A stretch of 64,000 bases of DNA from CAYMAZ01 sp964428185 (GCA_964428185.1 CAYRXH010000001.1:1-64000), one strand, 5' to 3'; shown: positions 34,673-43,856, counted from the first letter of the stretch. The notes: a model not told the origin generated them from the sequence alone. Numbers and translations: made by a program.

Positions 34673-35013
34673 TGAAAAAAAGAAAGCAAATACTTGTTGA
34701 TCTGTTCAACTTAAAAGGCAACCTGAATGAGTTGCAATATGAATTATCCAAATATCCTTGGGATTCAGAAACTCCTTTAATTTTAGTAAAAAAAATTAAT
34801 TTTGTGAATAGTCTATTAAAATTTCTAAATAACGATTTGCTCTTTTTAGAAGTTGAATTTTGGGCAAATATCATAGAATGTAGAGACGATATTGAATTTG
34901 AGTCTGAAGATATAAAAGAGTATATTTTTGAATTGGCAAATCCATATTTATATGGTGAAATAACTAAAGAGAAATTAATTGAAATTATTCAAAATATCCA
35001 ATTAAAATTATAA
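34672..35013 (+). CDS. Small acidic helical protein, predicted immunity protein for tip 2
   Basis: A 113-residue cytoplasmic protein, no signal peptide, predicted helical (NLKGNLNELQYELSKYPWD, NDLLFLEVEFWANIIECRDD, ELANPYLYGEITKEKLIEII) and acidic overall. Its ATG overlaps the toxin stop codon by one base. Family not recognised. The cytoplasmic location suggests that the tip 2 toxin acts in the cytoplasm. Function inferred from context. Confidence 0.7.
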   Translation: MKKRKQILVDLFNLKGNLNELQYELSKYPWDSETPLILVKKINFVNSLLKFLNNDLLFLEVEFWANIIECRDDIEFESEDIKEYIFELANPYLYGEITKEKLIEIIQNIQLKL

Positions 35014-36021
35014 ATGTCTCCCATAAAACATATCTCTAATCTCGGCTCCGCCTCTTTCATCACCGATGCCACCGGCTATGCTGAACAGCATATACAATAC
35101 CTGCCCTTTGGCGAATTGTTTATCAGCCAAAGAAACAGCACTTTTGATTCGAGATATAAATTCACCGCAAAGGAACTAGATAATGAAACGCAATATACTT
35201 ACTTTGGTGCGAGGTATTTGGATTCGGAAGTGTCGATATGGTTGTCAATAGATCCCCTCAGCGACAAATACCCCAGCCTATCGCCCTATGCGTATTGTGC
35301 TAATAATCCAGTGATATTGGTGGATCCGGATGGGATGAGAATTAACAGGGCTAATAGTGTTGGTCTTAGAGATTATCGTAGGTCGTTAAAATCTACTAAA
35401 GAAGGTCGCGAAATTTGGAAAGGGATGAAAAGATCAAGCACTTTGATTTCTGTTATTTATTCAAATGACGTAATAGTTGATCAAACCCATAATGGACACT
35501 TTGTATTATCAGGTGCATATTTACATGATGCTAATACCACAACAAGAAACAGTGGAAGGAATTCAAGAGGGCAGACTAAAACTGAAACTTATTTTAGGGA
35601 TGGTACTGTTTATGTTTCAATGGGAACATATCAGGCTCAACAGGAAATTATGCAGATTTATGGAGTGCATAATTGGGATGATTTAACTGATGGTCAAAAA
35701 CAAGCTGGGCTACAGCAAGTATTATCTTCAGGGAATTACACTTTGCGAAATATTAACGATTGGTCAATCGTCAACCCAAATAATGTAAACATTGCAACAG
35801 GATCAAATCCCGATGCAGATTATATTATTACTCCACCAATTGATGGGGAAACCAGACAACAGTATTCTGAGCGAGTTTCTGCACATGAGGGTCGTCATAG
35901 TGTTAATGCAAATTGGTTAACCAGTATTTACAATAGGAGTCGTTCAGAATATAGAGACAGACAAGAAAGAGCTGCATATAGAACTGAAAGTAAAGTTATT
36001 AATGAACAATTATCAAGATGA
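35014..36021 (+). CDS. Headless Rhs tip 3 with HEXXH metallopeptidase-like toxin domain
   Basis: A 335-residue protein beginning in the middle of the Rhs core: NLGSASFITDATGYAEQH, LPFGELF, YKFTAKELDNETQYTYFGARY, SIDPLSDKYPSLSPYAYCAN and the closing VDPDG at residue 107. Residues 108-335 form the variable domain. It contains HEGRH (His291-Glu292-His295), a zincin HEXXH motif, with candidate third ligands in RSEYRDRQERAAYRTE. The ATG directly follows the stop of the preceding gene with no gap, and 56 bases of the core are identical to tip 1. It overlaps the next gene by ATGA. A peptidase toxin is the natural reading, but not proven. Confidence 0.8.
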   Translation: MSPIKHISNLGSASFITDATGYAEQHIQYLPFGELFISQRNSTFDSRYKFTAKELDNETQYTYFGARYLDSEVSIWLSIDPLSDKYPSLSPYAYCANNPVILVDPDGMRINRANSVGLRDYRRSLKSTKEGREIWKGMKRSSTLISVIYSNDVIVDQTHNGHFVLSGAYLHDANTTTRNSGRNSRGQTKTETYFRDGTVYVSMGTYQAQQEIMQIYGVHNWDDLTDGQKQAGLQQVLSSGNYTLRNINDWSIVNPNNVNIATGSNPDADYIITPPIDGETRQQYSERVSAHEGRHSVNANWLTSIYNRSRSEYRDRQERAAYRTESKVINEQLSR

Positions 36022-37112
36022 AGAGGACAACACTACTGATTTCAGTGTGCTTGGTTTATTTTGTGGGTTTTTCTCAAAACACAAATTATAAGCTTAATAT
36101 TCATAAAGACGATAGTAATAATGGTTGTTTACGATATGACTTATCATTGAATGATGTGCAAATATCAAGCAGCACACAATCGGCTGAATTTAAGAGGTTT
36201 ATATCTAGCAGCGAAAGCATTAGCGTACATTTTCAAAATCTTAATAATGAAGAAATACATTTTGTAATAAATGAGTTTTCTGATGAAATGGTATTGAAAG
36301 TGAAAGAGCTTTGCATTGCTTTTTCGTCTTTAAATACTAGCATGGATGTTGCACCTATCTCAAAATTTAAGAATCTTGAATTATTGAGTTTTCAAAATCC
36401 TTCAAACATTGATGTGAAACAAAAACTATTGTTGCATAATATAGAGGAGCTGTGTAAACTGAAAAATCTTGTGTATTTAAGTTTACCCAATACCAATGTA
36501 AATCAGTCATTCAAAATATGTTGTTTTGAGAGCTTGAAGTTTCTTGATGTTTCTTTTTCAAATATTGATGTAGAATGGCAACTAATGAAGAATTGCTCTA
36601 GTCTGAAACACTTGATTTTTGGCAATATCAATAACAAAATTGTTTCAGAATTTATTTCTGAAATTGCTTGCAACAAAACTTTAAATGAGATTACTCTAAT
36701 TATTCAAAACAGTAAACAAATGCAACTTCTTTCAAGTTTTTCAGGAATTGAAAAGATAAATCTTGTTTTTGGTTTTTCCATATCAGAGAAGAAGTTAGAT
36801 GAAACTTTTGTAAGTCTTTCAAAAATTGATAATCTTAGATCATTGCATATTAAGGCAGATTCACAAAAAAGAGCAATAAGAAAAATTCCAGAATCAATTC
36901 AAATGTTGCAGGATATTGAAGAATTATCAATTGATTTTCCCTTATCGGAAATTGATAATCTTTCTATTAAAAAACTCAAGTTGTTAAGGCTTTACATAAG
37001 TAATTCTCATTATTTGCTAGATGGACAATCAGAGTCCTTTAAGAAAAGAAACCCTGAAGTTGAAATTATTTTTGAGAATGATGTTTTTAAATTATCAACA
37101 ACAATAAACTAG
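36018..37112 (+). CDS. Exported leucine-rich-repeat protein, predicted immunity protein for tip 3
   Basis: A 364-residue protein with signal peptide (LLISVCLVYFVGFSQ) and irregular leucine-rich repeats from about residue 110 (FKNLELLSFQNPSNID, LCKLKNLVYLSLPNTNV, FESLKFLDVSFSNI, NCSSLKHLIFGNINN, DNLRSLHIKADS, LKLLRLYISNSH). It overlaps tip 3 by ATGA, so the pair is coupled. LRR proteins are known to act as immunity partners in some toxin loci. An unrelated adhesive role is possible. Confidence 0.75.
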   Translation: MKRTTLLISVCLVYFVGFSQNTNYKLNIHKDDSNNGCLRYDLSLNDVQISSSTQSAEFKRFISSSESISVHFQNLNNEEIHFVINEFSDEMVLKVKELCIAFSSLNTSMDVAPISKFKNLELLSFQNPSNIDVKQKLLLHNIEELCKLKNLVYLSLPNTNVNQSFKICCFESLKFLDVSFSNIDVEWQLMKNCSSLKHLIFGNINNKIVSEFISEIACNKTLNEITLIIQNSKQMQLLSSFSGIEKINLVFGFSISEKKLDETFVSLSKIDNLRSLHIKADSQKRAIRKIPESIQMLQDIEELSIDFPLSEIDNLSIKKLKLLRLYISNSHYLLDGQSESFKKRNPEVEIIFENDVFKLSTTIN

Positions 37113-37757
37113 AAAATAATGTAAGCTTCCCCAATTTTCGGTCCATTCAAAATTTGAGTTTCAAAGATGATCATTTTTTGATAGAATTGCTTCAGATGTT
37201 TTATAATTCAAGGATTTAGGAGACCTTTGATAAGTATGTAAATTTTAAAAAGTTCCGGCAACGGGGCTTTTTTATAAAATACCCTGCAACTTCGTTTCTT
37301 GTTTATCCACACTGTGGGTAACCATATCTTTTCATTTTGGTTTTATTGACATTGAAGCTTGGAGTTTATCATGCAAAGGGTGAGGCTAGTGATGGGGTAA
37401 CTTCTCCAAAATGCGACCATTTAATAATGAAATTATTATTTCATTGTTCACAACATGTTTTTTCTGTGTCAACAACTGTCTCAACCATTTTTTTTTACTT
37501 TGCAGTTTGTAAAAAAATCCCTTGCCACCATGTGGCAACATCAGTGTCCATGTCCGGAAGGCATGGTACAAAAAATCAGCCGACCTTTGAGCACTGAAAG
37601 GGTGAGGTCTTATTTTTCAAATCCTGATGTTTTTTGATAAGAAAACGCAGTGATGCAATTCTTTTAAAAAATACTCAGAGGATTTTTTACTTGTGCATAT
37701 TGATGCAGTCAAAATTTCACGAAAAAGCAGTAACTTTACGTCATAATACTTTTGTTT
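37113..37757 (+). other. Intergenic region closing the Rhs islet
   Basis: About 645 bases without a convincing gene. It contains the right copy of the 70-bp repeat (37321-37390). The short open frames around it have no promoter, no motif and overlap the repeat. Just before the next gene stand TAACTTTA (37731-37738) and TACTTTTG (37747-37754), candidate -7 elements; the second is so close to ATG 37758 that its transcript would be nearly leaderless. Confidence 0.55.
37321..37390 (+). repeat. 70-bp direct repeat, right copy
   Basis: 69 of 70 bases match the copy at 31045-31114, in the same orientation, 208 bases after the last islet gene. Confidence 0.9.
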
Positions 37758-40532
37758 ATGAAAGCAAATGTGTGTTCCATTACAATATTCTTCTTGTTTT
37801 CAGTAATGACAGGACCTCTGGCACAGAATTCTTCTGAAATCGGCTATCTGTTCGATGGCACTCTTATTGTTAGGGTGAAGGATGAATATAGGGGGCTTTG
37901 CGGAGAAAGGTATATTTCCCATCCCATGTTTCAGGCTGTGTTTTCTGAAACGGGAGGAATAAAAGTTGAAAAAATGTTTCCTCTGCACAAACAACCGGTT
38001 GAAAAATATAATCAATACGGAGATGAACTGGTGGATCTGAGTCTGATTTACGTTGTAGCCTTTTCCCCTGACATTTCTCTTTCATTAGCTTCACATTTGT
38101 ATTTAACAACAGGAATTTTTGAGTATGTAGAACCATATGTGATTCCCGAATTGTTGTATACACCAAATGATCCTCTCATTGGCAATCAGTATTATTTGAA
38201 CAATATCAAAGCGTATGATGCCTGGGAAATATGGAAGGGAGATACCAACTATGTGGTCGGAATTACTGATACAGGCTATGATTTTAATCATCCCGACCTT
38301 ATTAGTGCGGTGAAGTATAACTATAATGATCCCATTGATGGAATTGACAATGACAATGACGGCTACACTGACAATTATAGAGGATGGAATCTGGGTGAAA
38401 ACTCGAATAATCCACAATACGGTGCTCTTGGTCATGGAATTCATGTGTCGGGGATTGCAGGAGCTACAGTAGACAATACCTTTGGAATAGCAGGAGTGGG
38501 GTTTAAAACAAGAATTTTACCGGTGAAGATAGACAACCAGATGGGAGCATTAACCATGTCGTATCAGGGAATTGTTTACGCGGCTGATCATGGGGCACAC
38601 ATAATAAACTGCAGTTGGGGAAGCACTTTTGGAATGGGACAGTTCGGACAGGATATCGTGAATTATGCTACCTATAATAAAAATGCCCTTGTTGTTGCAG
38701 CAGCAGGTAATTCAAACAATGAACTGCTCTTCTATCCGTGTTCATATCAGAATGTGATGTGTGTTGCGGGTACAAAAGCAGATGATTCAAAGTGGGAAAA
38801 TTCAAGTTATTACTATCGTGTTGATATCTCAGCCCCCGCTCATAATGTGTATTCAACTTGGGCTTCGGGCACTTTTGTGTATTCAGGGGGCACCTCTATG
38901 GCATCTCCTGCAGTTGCCGGTGCTGCTGCACTGGTGTGGTCATATTTTCCAGAGTTATCTCCCTTACAGGTGTTGCAACACTTGAAGAATACTGCCGATG
39001 TCATTGATACATTATCACAGAATTTGGTTTATGCTGAAAAGCTGGGGTATGGACGCCTGAATATGTACAGGGCTCTCACCGATACCATGTTACCGGGTAT
39101 CCAACTGAGATCACTTGATGTTACGGATAACAACGATGATGTGTTTGTCATGAATGATACTTTGTACCTCACCGGTCATTTCATCAATTATCTTGCTCCA
39201 ACCCAAAACCTTCAGATACACCTGTGTTCTTCGTCTCCTTATATTCAGAGCATTGATACAGTATTTATTGCCGGTGTTCAGCCAAACATGGCTCAATTCT
39301 CAAATCCTCAACCATTCAAACTCAAACTGCTTCACGGCATCCCTTCAAGTCACAAAGTGCAACTAAAATTCTGTTATAATGATCCCGGATACACAGGACG
39401 TGATTATTATTATTTTACTGTGAATATTGATTTTCTTGACCTTGATATCAATAAAATCACTACCACAGTCACCAGTAAAGGGACGCTCGGCTATAATGAT
39501 AATGTCAATTTTCAGCAGGGCTCAGGATTTTCCTATGACAATTCTTCTTCCATTTCACAGTGCTCTGGTCTTATGTTTGGAGTTGCCAACAATCAGGTTT
39601 CTGATAATATTTATGGGTTTACTACTTCATTTGAAAGTGACTTAGTTCCGGTACAGACAGTTTCATATATTGATCCTCCTTTGAAGGGAGATCAACATAT
39701 TTCGGGAGTTTTTAATGATTCAGGTGCTGCGACAGGCACGATGAATGTTGAAGTGATACATGAAGAATACGCATGGAGCAATCCCGACAGAGAAGATTTT
39801 ATTATACTTGAATATTACCTCGTAAACAATGGAACTACTGACCTGAGTAATATGTATGTTGGATTTTTCAATAACTGGGAACTGAAAATTGCCAGCCAGA
39901 ACAGAGCATCTACCAACGCAACCGAAAAATTTGGTTATGTGTACAGTCTTGACAGTTCTTTGTATGCTGCTGTTCAACTGCTAACTCTAGGCAATTTCAC
40001 TCATTATGCTATTGATAATGACGGACAGGATGGTAGTGTCAATCTGAATGACGGATTTTCTTCAACAGAGAAATTTATCTCACTCTCAAATACAAGAAAT
40101 ACAGCCGGAAACTATCAGTTCGGAAATAATATCTCCTCTGTTGTATCAACAGGCCCCTATCTTATACAGCCAGGTGATACGCTACATATTGCTTTTGCTA
40201 TCCATGTGGAGAGCAGCTATGTTGAACTGTTAGAAAGTGTTCAGGAAGCTTCTGATGCATGGGAAAGCATAGAGGAACAGAGTATTACAGAGTCAAATAC
40301 AGAAATAATTTCTGTGTATCCCAATCCATTTCAAGAGCAGCTTCATATTTGTCTGAACAATGACTTTTTCGGAGAAGTGACACTCACTGATATAACAGGA
40401 AGTGTTGTGATGGAATTGAAAACCGGCCCCGATCATTGCTATCTGCTTGAAACCGGAAAACTGCAACCAGGCATTTATATTTTGAACTGCAGAGGGCAGG
40501 ATGCATCTGTAAAAAAACTCATTAAACTCTGA
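37758..40532 (+). CDS. Subtilisin-like serine protease with T9SS sorting domain
   Basis: A 924-residue secreted S8 peptidase. It has a signal peptide (SITIFFLFSVMTGPLAQ), a propeptide to about residue 145, and the catalytic domain with Asp in GITDTGYDFNHPDL, His in GHGIHVSGIAG, the oxyanion Asn in VVAAAGNSNNE and Ser in SGGTSMASPAVAGAA. Beta-rich domains follow, one with a calcium-type segment (YAIDNDGQDGSVNLNDG). The C terminus (ISVYPNPFQEQLHICL to ILNCRGQ, KKLIKL) is a type A sorting domain for the type IX secretion system. Start ATG 37758. Confidence 0.92.
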   Translation: MKANVCSITIFFLFSVMTGPLAQNSSEIGYLFDGTLIVRVKDEYRGLCGERYISHPMFQAVFSETGGIKVEKMFPLHKQPVEKYNQYGDELVDLSLIYVVAFSPDISLSLASHLYLTTGIFEYVEPYVIPELLYTPNDPLIGNQYYLNNIKAYDAWEIWKGDTNYVVGITDTGYDFNHPDLISAVKYNYNDPIDGIDNDNDGYTDNYRGWNLGENSNNPQYGALGHGIHVSGIAGATVDNTFGIAGVGFKTRILPVKIDNQMGALTMSYQGIVYAADHGAHIINCSWGSTFGMGQFGQDIVNYATYNKNALVVAAAGNSNNELLFYPCSYQNVMCVAGTKADDSKWENSSYYYRVDISAPAHNVYSTWASGTFVYSGGTSMASPAVAGAAALVWSYFPELSPLQVLQHLKNTADVIDTLSQNLVYAEKLGYGRLNMYRALTDTMLPGIQLRSLDVTDNNDDVFVMNDTLYLTGHFINYLAPTQNLQIHLCSSSPYIQSIDTVFIAGVQPNMAQFSNPQPFKLKLLHGIPSSHKVQLKFCYNDPGYTGRDYYYFTVNIDFLDLDINKITTTVTSKGTLGYNDNVNFQQGSGFSYDNSSSISQCSGLMFGVANNQVSDNIYGFTTSFESDLVPVQTVSYIDPPLKGDQHISGVFNDSGAATGTMNVEVIHEEYAWSNPDREDFIILEYYLVNNGTTDLSNMYVGFFNNWELKIASQNRASTNATEKFGYVYSLDSSLYAAVQLLTLGNFTHYAIDNDGQDGSVNLNDGFSSTEKFISLSNTRNTAGNYQFGNNISSVVSTGPYLIQPGDTLHIAFAIHVESSYVELLESVQEASDAWESIEEQSITESNTEIISVYPNPFQEQLHICLNNDFFGEVTLTDITGSVVMELKTGPDHCYLLETGKLQPGIYILNCRGQDASVKKLIKL

Positions 40533-40542
40533 AAAACTTCTT

Positions 40543-41391
40543 GTGAGCTCAACTCAGGAAAAGAAAATCAAAAGGCAGATACTGGTTCTGTATGATTTCA
40601 GCAGCACTTCTGAAAATGCACTCGCTCATGGAATATCCATGTGCAAAGCTCTGAAATCTTCATTGACAATAGTGTTTCCATTCATTAAATCGGACAGTCA
40701 GGATAGACGAAATGAACTGAAAAAGGCGCTGAGGGAAAAAATTACACAACTCATAGCACAGACTCAGCTGGAAATTCAGGCATTTGCTCCCGATAAACCA
40801 ATTTATTCATTTTACAGACCCCTGTATGAAAAAGTTGAGGGAATTATGTATGTGATTGGGATACAGGGAAAACATTTTGCCTGTGGTATTAGGATGAAAA
40901 TGTTCCTGAAAATGGTGAGAAATTCCAGAATTCCATGGCTTACTGTCCCTGCCAGTGCTGCTGTCAATTCCTTTTCGCATGTGATATTGCCACTTTCATA
41001 CAACCGGCAGGTCAAGGAAAAAATTGCATGGGCATCATACTTCCATCGCCTGAATCAGTCGGCAATTCATGCTATAGTTCCATCAGCAAAGGATGGGTTT
41101 ATTAAAATCGGAATTTATAAAAACACCGAATTTCTGAAGAAAATGTATGCCTCACTTGAAATCTACTACAAGCTGATTGTCACTGATAAAAATATTCATG
41201 ATATCACAGGATATGCCTTGTCTTATGCTTCAGAACATAACGCAGCTCCTTTAATTACGCTGGTTACTCCCAGACCCGATCTGTTTGATGTATTGTTTGG
41301 AGCACCAGAAAGAAAAACAATTATGAATCAACACAATATTCCTGTCTTGTGTATCAATCCTCTGGATGACATGTACGTTGTTTGTTCATGA
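40543..41391 (+). CDS. Tandem UspA-like universal stress protein
   Basis: A 282-residue protein starting with GTG, 10 bases after the protease stop. Two UspA-like halves can be seen: KRQILVLYDFSSTSENALAHGISMC and the second half from SFSHVILPLSYNRQVKEKIA. The ATP-binding GxxG(S/T) glycines of classic UspA are not clearly present, so nucleotide binding is doubtful. The pairing with the protease may just be co-transcription. Moderate certainty. Confidence 0.72.
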   Translation: MSSTQEKKIKRQILVLYDFSSTSENALAHGISMCKALKSSLTIVFPFIKSDSQDRRNELKKALREKITQLIAQTQLEIQAFAPDKPIYSFYRPLYEKVEGIMYVIGIQGKHFACGIRMKMFLKMVRNSRIPWLTVPASAAVNSFSHVILPLSYNRQVKEKIAWASYFHRLNQSAIHAIVPSAKDGFIKIGIYKNTEFLKKMYASLEIYYKLIVTDKNIHDITGYALSYASEHNAAPLITLVTPRPDLFDVLFGAPERKTIMNQHNIPVLCINPLDDMYVVCS

Positions 41392-41456
41392 GTTTTTTAT
41401 ACCGCAATTTTTGAATGATTGACGACATTGTTAATCATTATTGTCCGATAAAAATA

Positions 41457-41485
41457 AATATTATGTTTTTTCAAAACATAATATT
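41457..41485 (+). terminator. Perfect 13-bp AT-rich hairpin, probable terminator
   Basis: AATATTATGTTTT / AAAACATAATATT with a 3-base loop, followed by TT. It lies 65 bases after the UspA-like gene. The stem is long but AT-only and the T tract is short, so termination is plausible, not certain. Confidence 0.5.
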
Positions 41486-41695
41486 TTGAATATGAGTATT
41501 TTATGTTTTACAAATTTGCCATTTTCAAAAGTAAGCCAGCTTGTAGAAGAATCTCAAAAACCCACAATATCTTTAAGGCTTTTCAAACTTTAAATGTTTT
41601 TTTCCCCGTACAATAGTGCTTATTTTGCAAAAATTTGAGTTGTCGGAGTGGGCTCAACATTTTAAAATTTTTAATTTATTAAGTTTGATTTTAAC

Positions 41696-41703
41696 TACAT
41701 TTG
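41696..41703 (+). promoter_or_regulatory. -7 promoter element of nusB
   Basis: TACATTTG, a perfect TAnnTTTG match 19 bases before the nusB ATG. Confidence 0.65.
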
Positions 41704-41722
41704 CAAAAATTTTCAATCTTCC

Positions 41723-42685
41723 ATGCTCAACCGACGTTTGCTGCGCATCAAAATATTTCAGGCTTTATATTCATACTATCAGAGCGATTCTGAGGACATA
41801 ACCCCGGCACTGAAAAATCTTATGAGGTCTTTGGTGAAGATGCACGAATTGTTTGTTCTCAATCTCTCCCTTTTGATGAAAATCTCTGAAATGATTGACG
41901 AACGTTTTGAAACTGGAAAACAGAAGTTTATTAAGACTGGTAAGGATTCTGAACAACTGAAACGCTTATCTCATAATAGTGCAATACAGAACCTATATCA
42001 AAATGATTCTCTTGCTTCATTCATCAGAGAGTATAAGATTCAGTGGAGCGGTGATGATGATATGGTGAGACGAATTGCCAGATCTATTGAAGAAAGTTCT
42101 GAATATCAGGAATTCAGAAGTACTACTGATCAAGAAGGTGATCTGCAGTTTCTTAAGACTCTATACAAGAATCATGTGTATGGAGATGAACTCCTGAGTT
42201 CAAGACTGGAAGATATGAATATTCACTGGGGACAGGATCAGTATTACATAGGCATTATTTTAATGTCTAATCTGAAGAGGGATTCGTTTTTCAGCGATCC
42301 TGCACTCAAAGTGCCTGATGTCTTCAAACCAATTGAGTTTGAAGAAGCTGAAAGTGATGAAGATTTTGTAAAACAACTTTTCCGTGAAACCATTCTGAAG
42401 GCAAAAGACAGTGAACAGGTCATTCATCAGTATCTTGAAAACTGGGATACTGAGAGAATTGCTCTAAGTGATATCATTATTATGAGGATGGCATGCGCCG
42501 AAATACTTACTTTTGATCAGATTCCTATAAAAGTTTCACTGAACGAATATATTGATATGTCAAAGACTTTTTCAACGCCAAAAAGCAAAATTTTTGTCAA
42601 TGGAGTCTTAGACAAGGTAATATCTCATTATAACAGGGAAGGAAAGATTGAGAAAACAGGAAGAGGTTTGCGGGAAAATTCGTAA
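41723..42685 (+). CDS. nusB: Transcription antitermination factor NusB
   Basis: A 320-residue NusB of the long Bacteroidota type. The conserved RNA/NusE-binding core is at the C terminus (about residues 200-305: AKDSEQVIHQYLENWDTERI, SDIIIMRMACAEILTFDQIP, KVSLNEYIDMSKTFSTPKSK, FVNGVLDKV). The N-terminal about 190 residues start with the usual MLNRRLLRIKIFQALYSYYQ and contain the insertion seen in this phylum. It precedes a DUF1573 gene and yajC, the standard neighbours. Confidence 0.92.
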   Translation: MLNRRLLRIKIFQALYSYYQSDSEDITPALKNLMRSLVKMHELFVLNLSLLMKISEMIDERFETGKQKFIKTGKDSEQLKRLSHNSAIQNLYQNDSLASFIREYKIQWSGDDDMVRRIARSIEESSEYQEFRSTTDQEGDLQFLKTLYKNHVYGDELLSSRLEDMNIHWGQDQYYIGIILMSNLKRDSFFSDPALKVPDVFKPIEFEEAESDEDFVKQLFRETILKAKDSEQVIHQYLENWDTERIALSDIIIMRMACAEILTFDQIPIKVSLNEYIDMSKTFSTPKSKIFVNGVLDKVISHYNREGKIEKTGRGLRENS

Positions 42686-42690
42686 ATTTG
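42683..42690 (+). promoter_or_regulatory. -7 promoter element of DUF1573-yajC
   Basis: TAAATTTG, a perfect TAnnTTTG match that begins in the nusB stop codon and lies 29 bases before the ATG at 42720. Confidence 0.55.
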
Positions 42691-42719
42691 CAATCTGTTA
42701 AGCTATAAACTTTTAGAAA

Positions 42720-43175
42720 ATGAAATACTATGTTTTATTTATACTTCTGCCGGTAACTTTGATTCTTGGATCATGCAATTCAGACAAGCAGAATGAGCAA
42801 CTTCCCGGAGAAATTGTGAATAATCCTCTGAGTGCTGAAAATCCGAGTGATCCTTCGAAAATGCCCTTCATCAGTTTTGAGAAAACAGTATATGATTTCG
42901 GACGTATTTATGAAGGTGAACGGGTGAAATGTACGTTTAAATTTAAAAATACTGGTCAGAGTGATCTGATCATTACAAGTGCAAAAGGATCATGTGGTTG
43001 TACTGTTCCCGAATACCCTGAGACACCTATTAAACCAGGTGAAGGCGGTTCAATTTCTGTTGAATTTAACAGCAGTGGACGAAAGGGACAACAAAATAAG
43101 GCCATAACAGTTACGACCAATGCTCAGCCACCTACTGTCGTTTTATCAGTCAAAGCAATGGTGGTGGAACCTTAA
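42720..43175 (+). CDS. DUF1573 lipoprotein
   Basis: A 151-residue predicted lipoprotein. The signal FILLPVTLILGSC has a lipobox with Cys19. The DUF1573 (HYDIN/ASPM-like Ig) domain follows: FEKTVYDFGRIYEGERVKC, FKNTGQSDLIITSAKGSCGC, PGEGGSISVEFNSSGRKGQ. The domain is abundant in Bacteroidota and its molecular role is unknown. It is co-transcribed with yajC, 28 bases downstream. Confidence 0.88.
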   Translation: MKYYVLFILLPVTLILGSCNSDKQNEQLPGEIVNNPLSAENPSDPSKMPFISFEKTVYDFGRIYEGERVKCTFKFKNTGQSDLIITSAKGSCGCTVPEYPETPIKPGEGGSISVEFNSSGRKGQQNKAITVTTNAQPPTVVLSVKAMVVEP

Positions 43176-43203
43176 TTTTCAATTTTTAATACCATAGAAT
43201 ATC

Positions 43204-43533
43204 ATGATGAATCAGATTCTTTACATTTTAATGGCTCCTTCAAATGATGGTGGAGGTAGCGGCGCATCAACATTTATAATGATGCTTTTACTCATTGTTG
43301 TTTTTTGGCTGTTTTTTATCAGACCACAGATGAAAAAAAATAAAGAACTTCAGAAGTTCAGAAAAAACCTTGATAAAGGCCAGAAAATTATCACCATTGG
43401 TGGGATCCATGGAAAAATTATTGAAATGGGTGAGACTACTGTTACAATTGAAACAGAAGGTCAGGGGAGACTTAAAGTTGAAAAATCTGCCATTGCTGCA
43501 GAGTTTAACCCTGAGCAGATGCAGCAGAAATAA
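43204..43533 (+). CDS. yajC: Preprotein translocase subunit YajC
   Basis: A 109-residue YajC, a Sec translocon accessory protein. It has one N-terminal membrane helix (STFIMMLLLIVVFWLFFIRPQ) followed by the conserved QMKKNKELQKFRKNLDKGQKI, GGIHGKI and a C-terminal beta segment. ATG 43204 is followed by another ATG one codon later; either could be used. A strong terminator follows. Confidence 0.93.
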   Translation: MMNQILYILMAPSNDGGGSGASTFIMMLLLIVVFWLFFIRPQMKKNKELQKFRKNLDKGQKIITIGGIHGKIIEMGETTVTIETEGQGRLKVEKSAIAAEFNPEQMQQK

Positions 43534-43556
43534 TTTAATTCTTGCCACCAAATATT

Positions 43557-43592
43557 GAACTACCTGCATTTTGCATGTAGTTCTTTTTTTTT
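43557..43592 (+). terminator. Rho-independent terminator after yajC
   Basis: GAACTACCTGCA / TGCATGTAGTTC (one mismatch) with a short T loop and a run of nine or more T. It lies 24 bases after the yajC stop. Confidence 0.88.
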
Positions 43593-43856
43593 ATAATGAA
43601 GTCCATCGCAATCTGCGTTTTTTTTGCTCACCAACACTTCGATACTTTGTGCCATGACTTTGTGCTACATAGTGACCCAACTTTGAGAACTTTGTGACAT
43701 TTCTTTGATGACTTTGTGGTTAAGAGATAAATTAAGTAAAAACGCTCAACTCCATTTAGGCATGGAGAGAATTAATTTTCCCAATCACAGATCACTAATT
43801 ACCAGTCACATGCAATCTTATCATATAGTAAAGCCTTTGGCTAAATCTTCCAATCC
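43593..43856. other. Intergenic region with degenerate ACTTTGTG repeats
   Basis: No gene. Between about 43635 and 43725 the octamer ACTTTGTG occurs four times with related forms (ACTTTGAG, TCTTTGAT), spaced irregularly. It separates the yajC terminator from the end of the broken arsenite transporter gene. Confidence 0.5.

Larger units (their letters stand above)
41392..41722 (+). other. Intergenic region before nusB
   Basis: About 330 bases without a gene. It contains the AT-rich hairpin at 41457-41485 and the nusB promoter element at 41696-41703; nothing else stands out. Confidence 0.55.

Noticed and set aside
37337..37837. Four short open frames after the Rhs islet
   Set aside because: They overlap one another and the 70-bp repeat, lack promoters and show no protein-like conservation signal.
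43635..43725. ACTTTGTG copies as a CRISPR or regulatory array
   Set aside because: Units are only 8 bases, irregularly spaced and degenerate; no spacers or cas genes are present.
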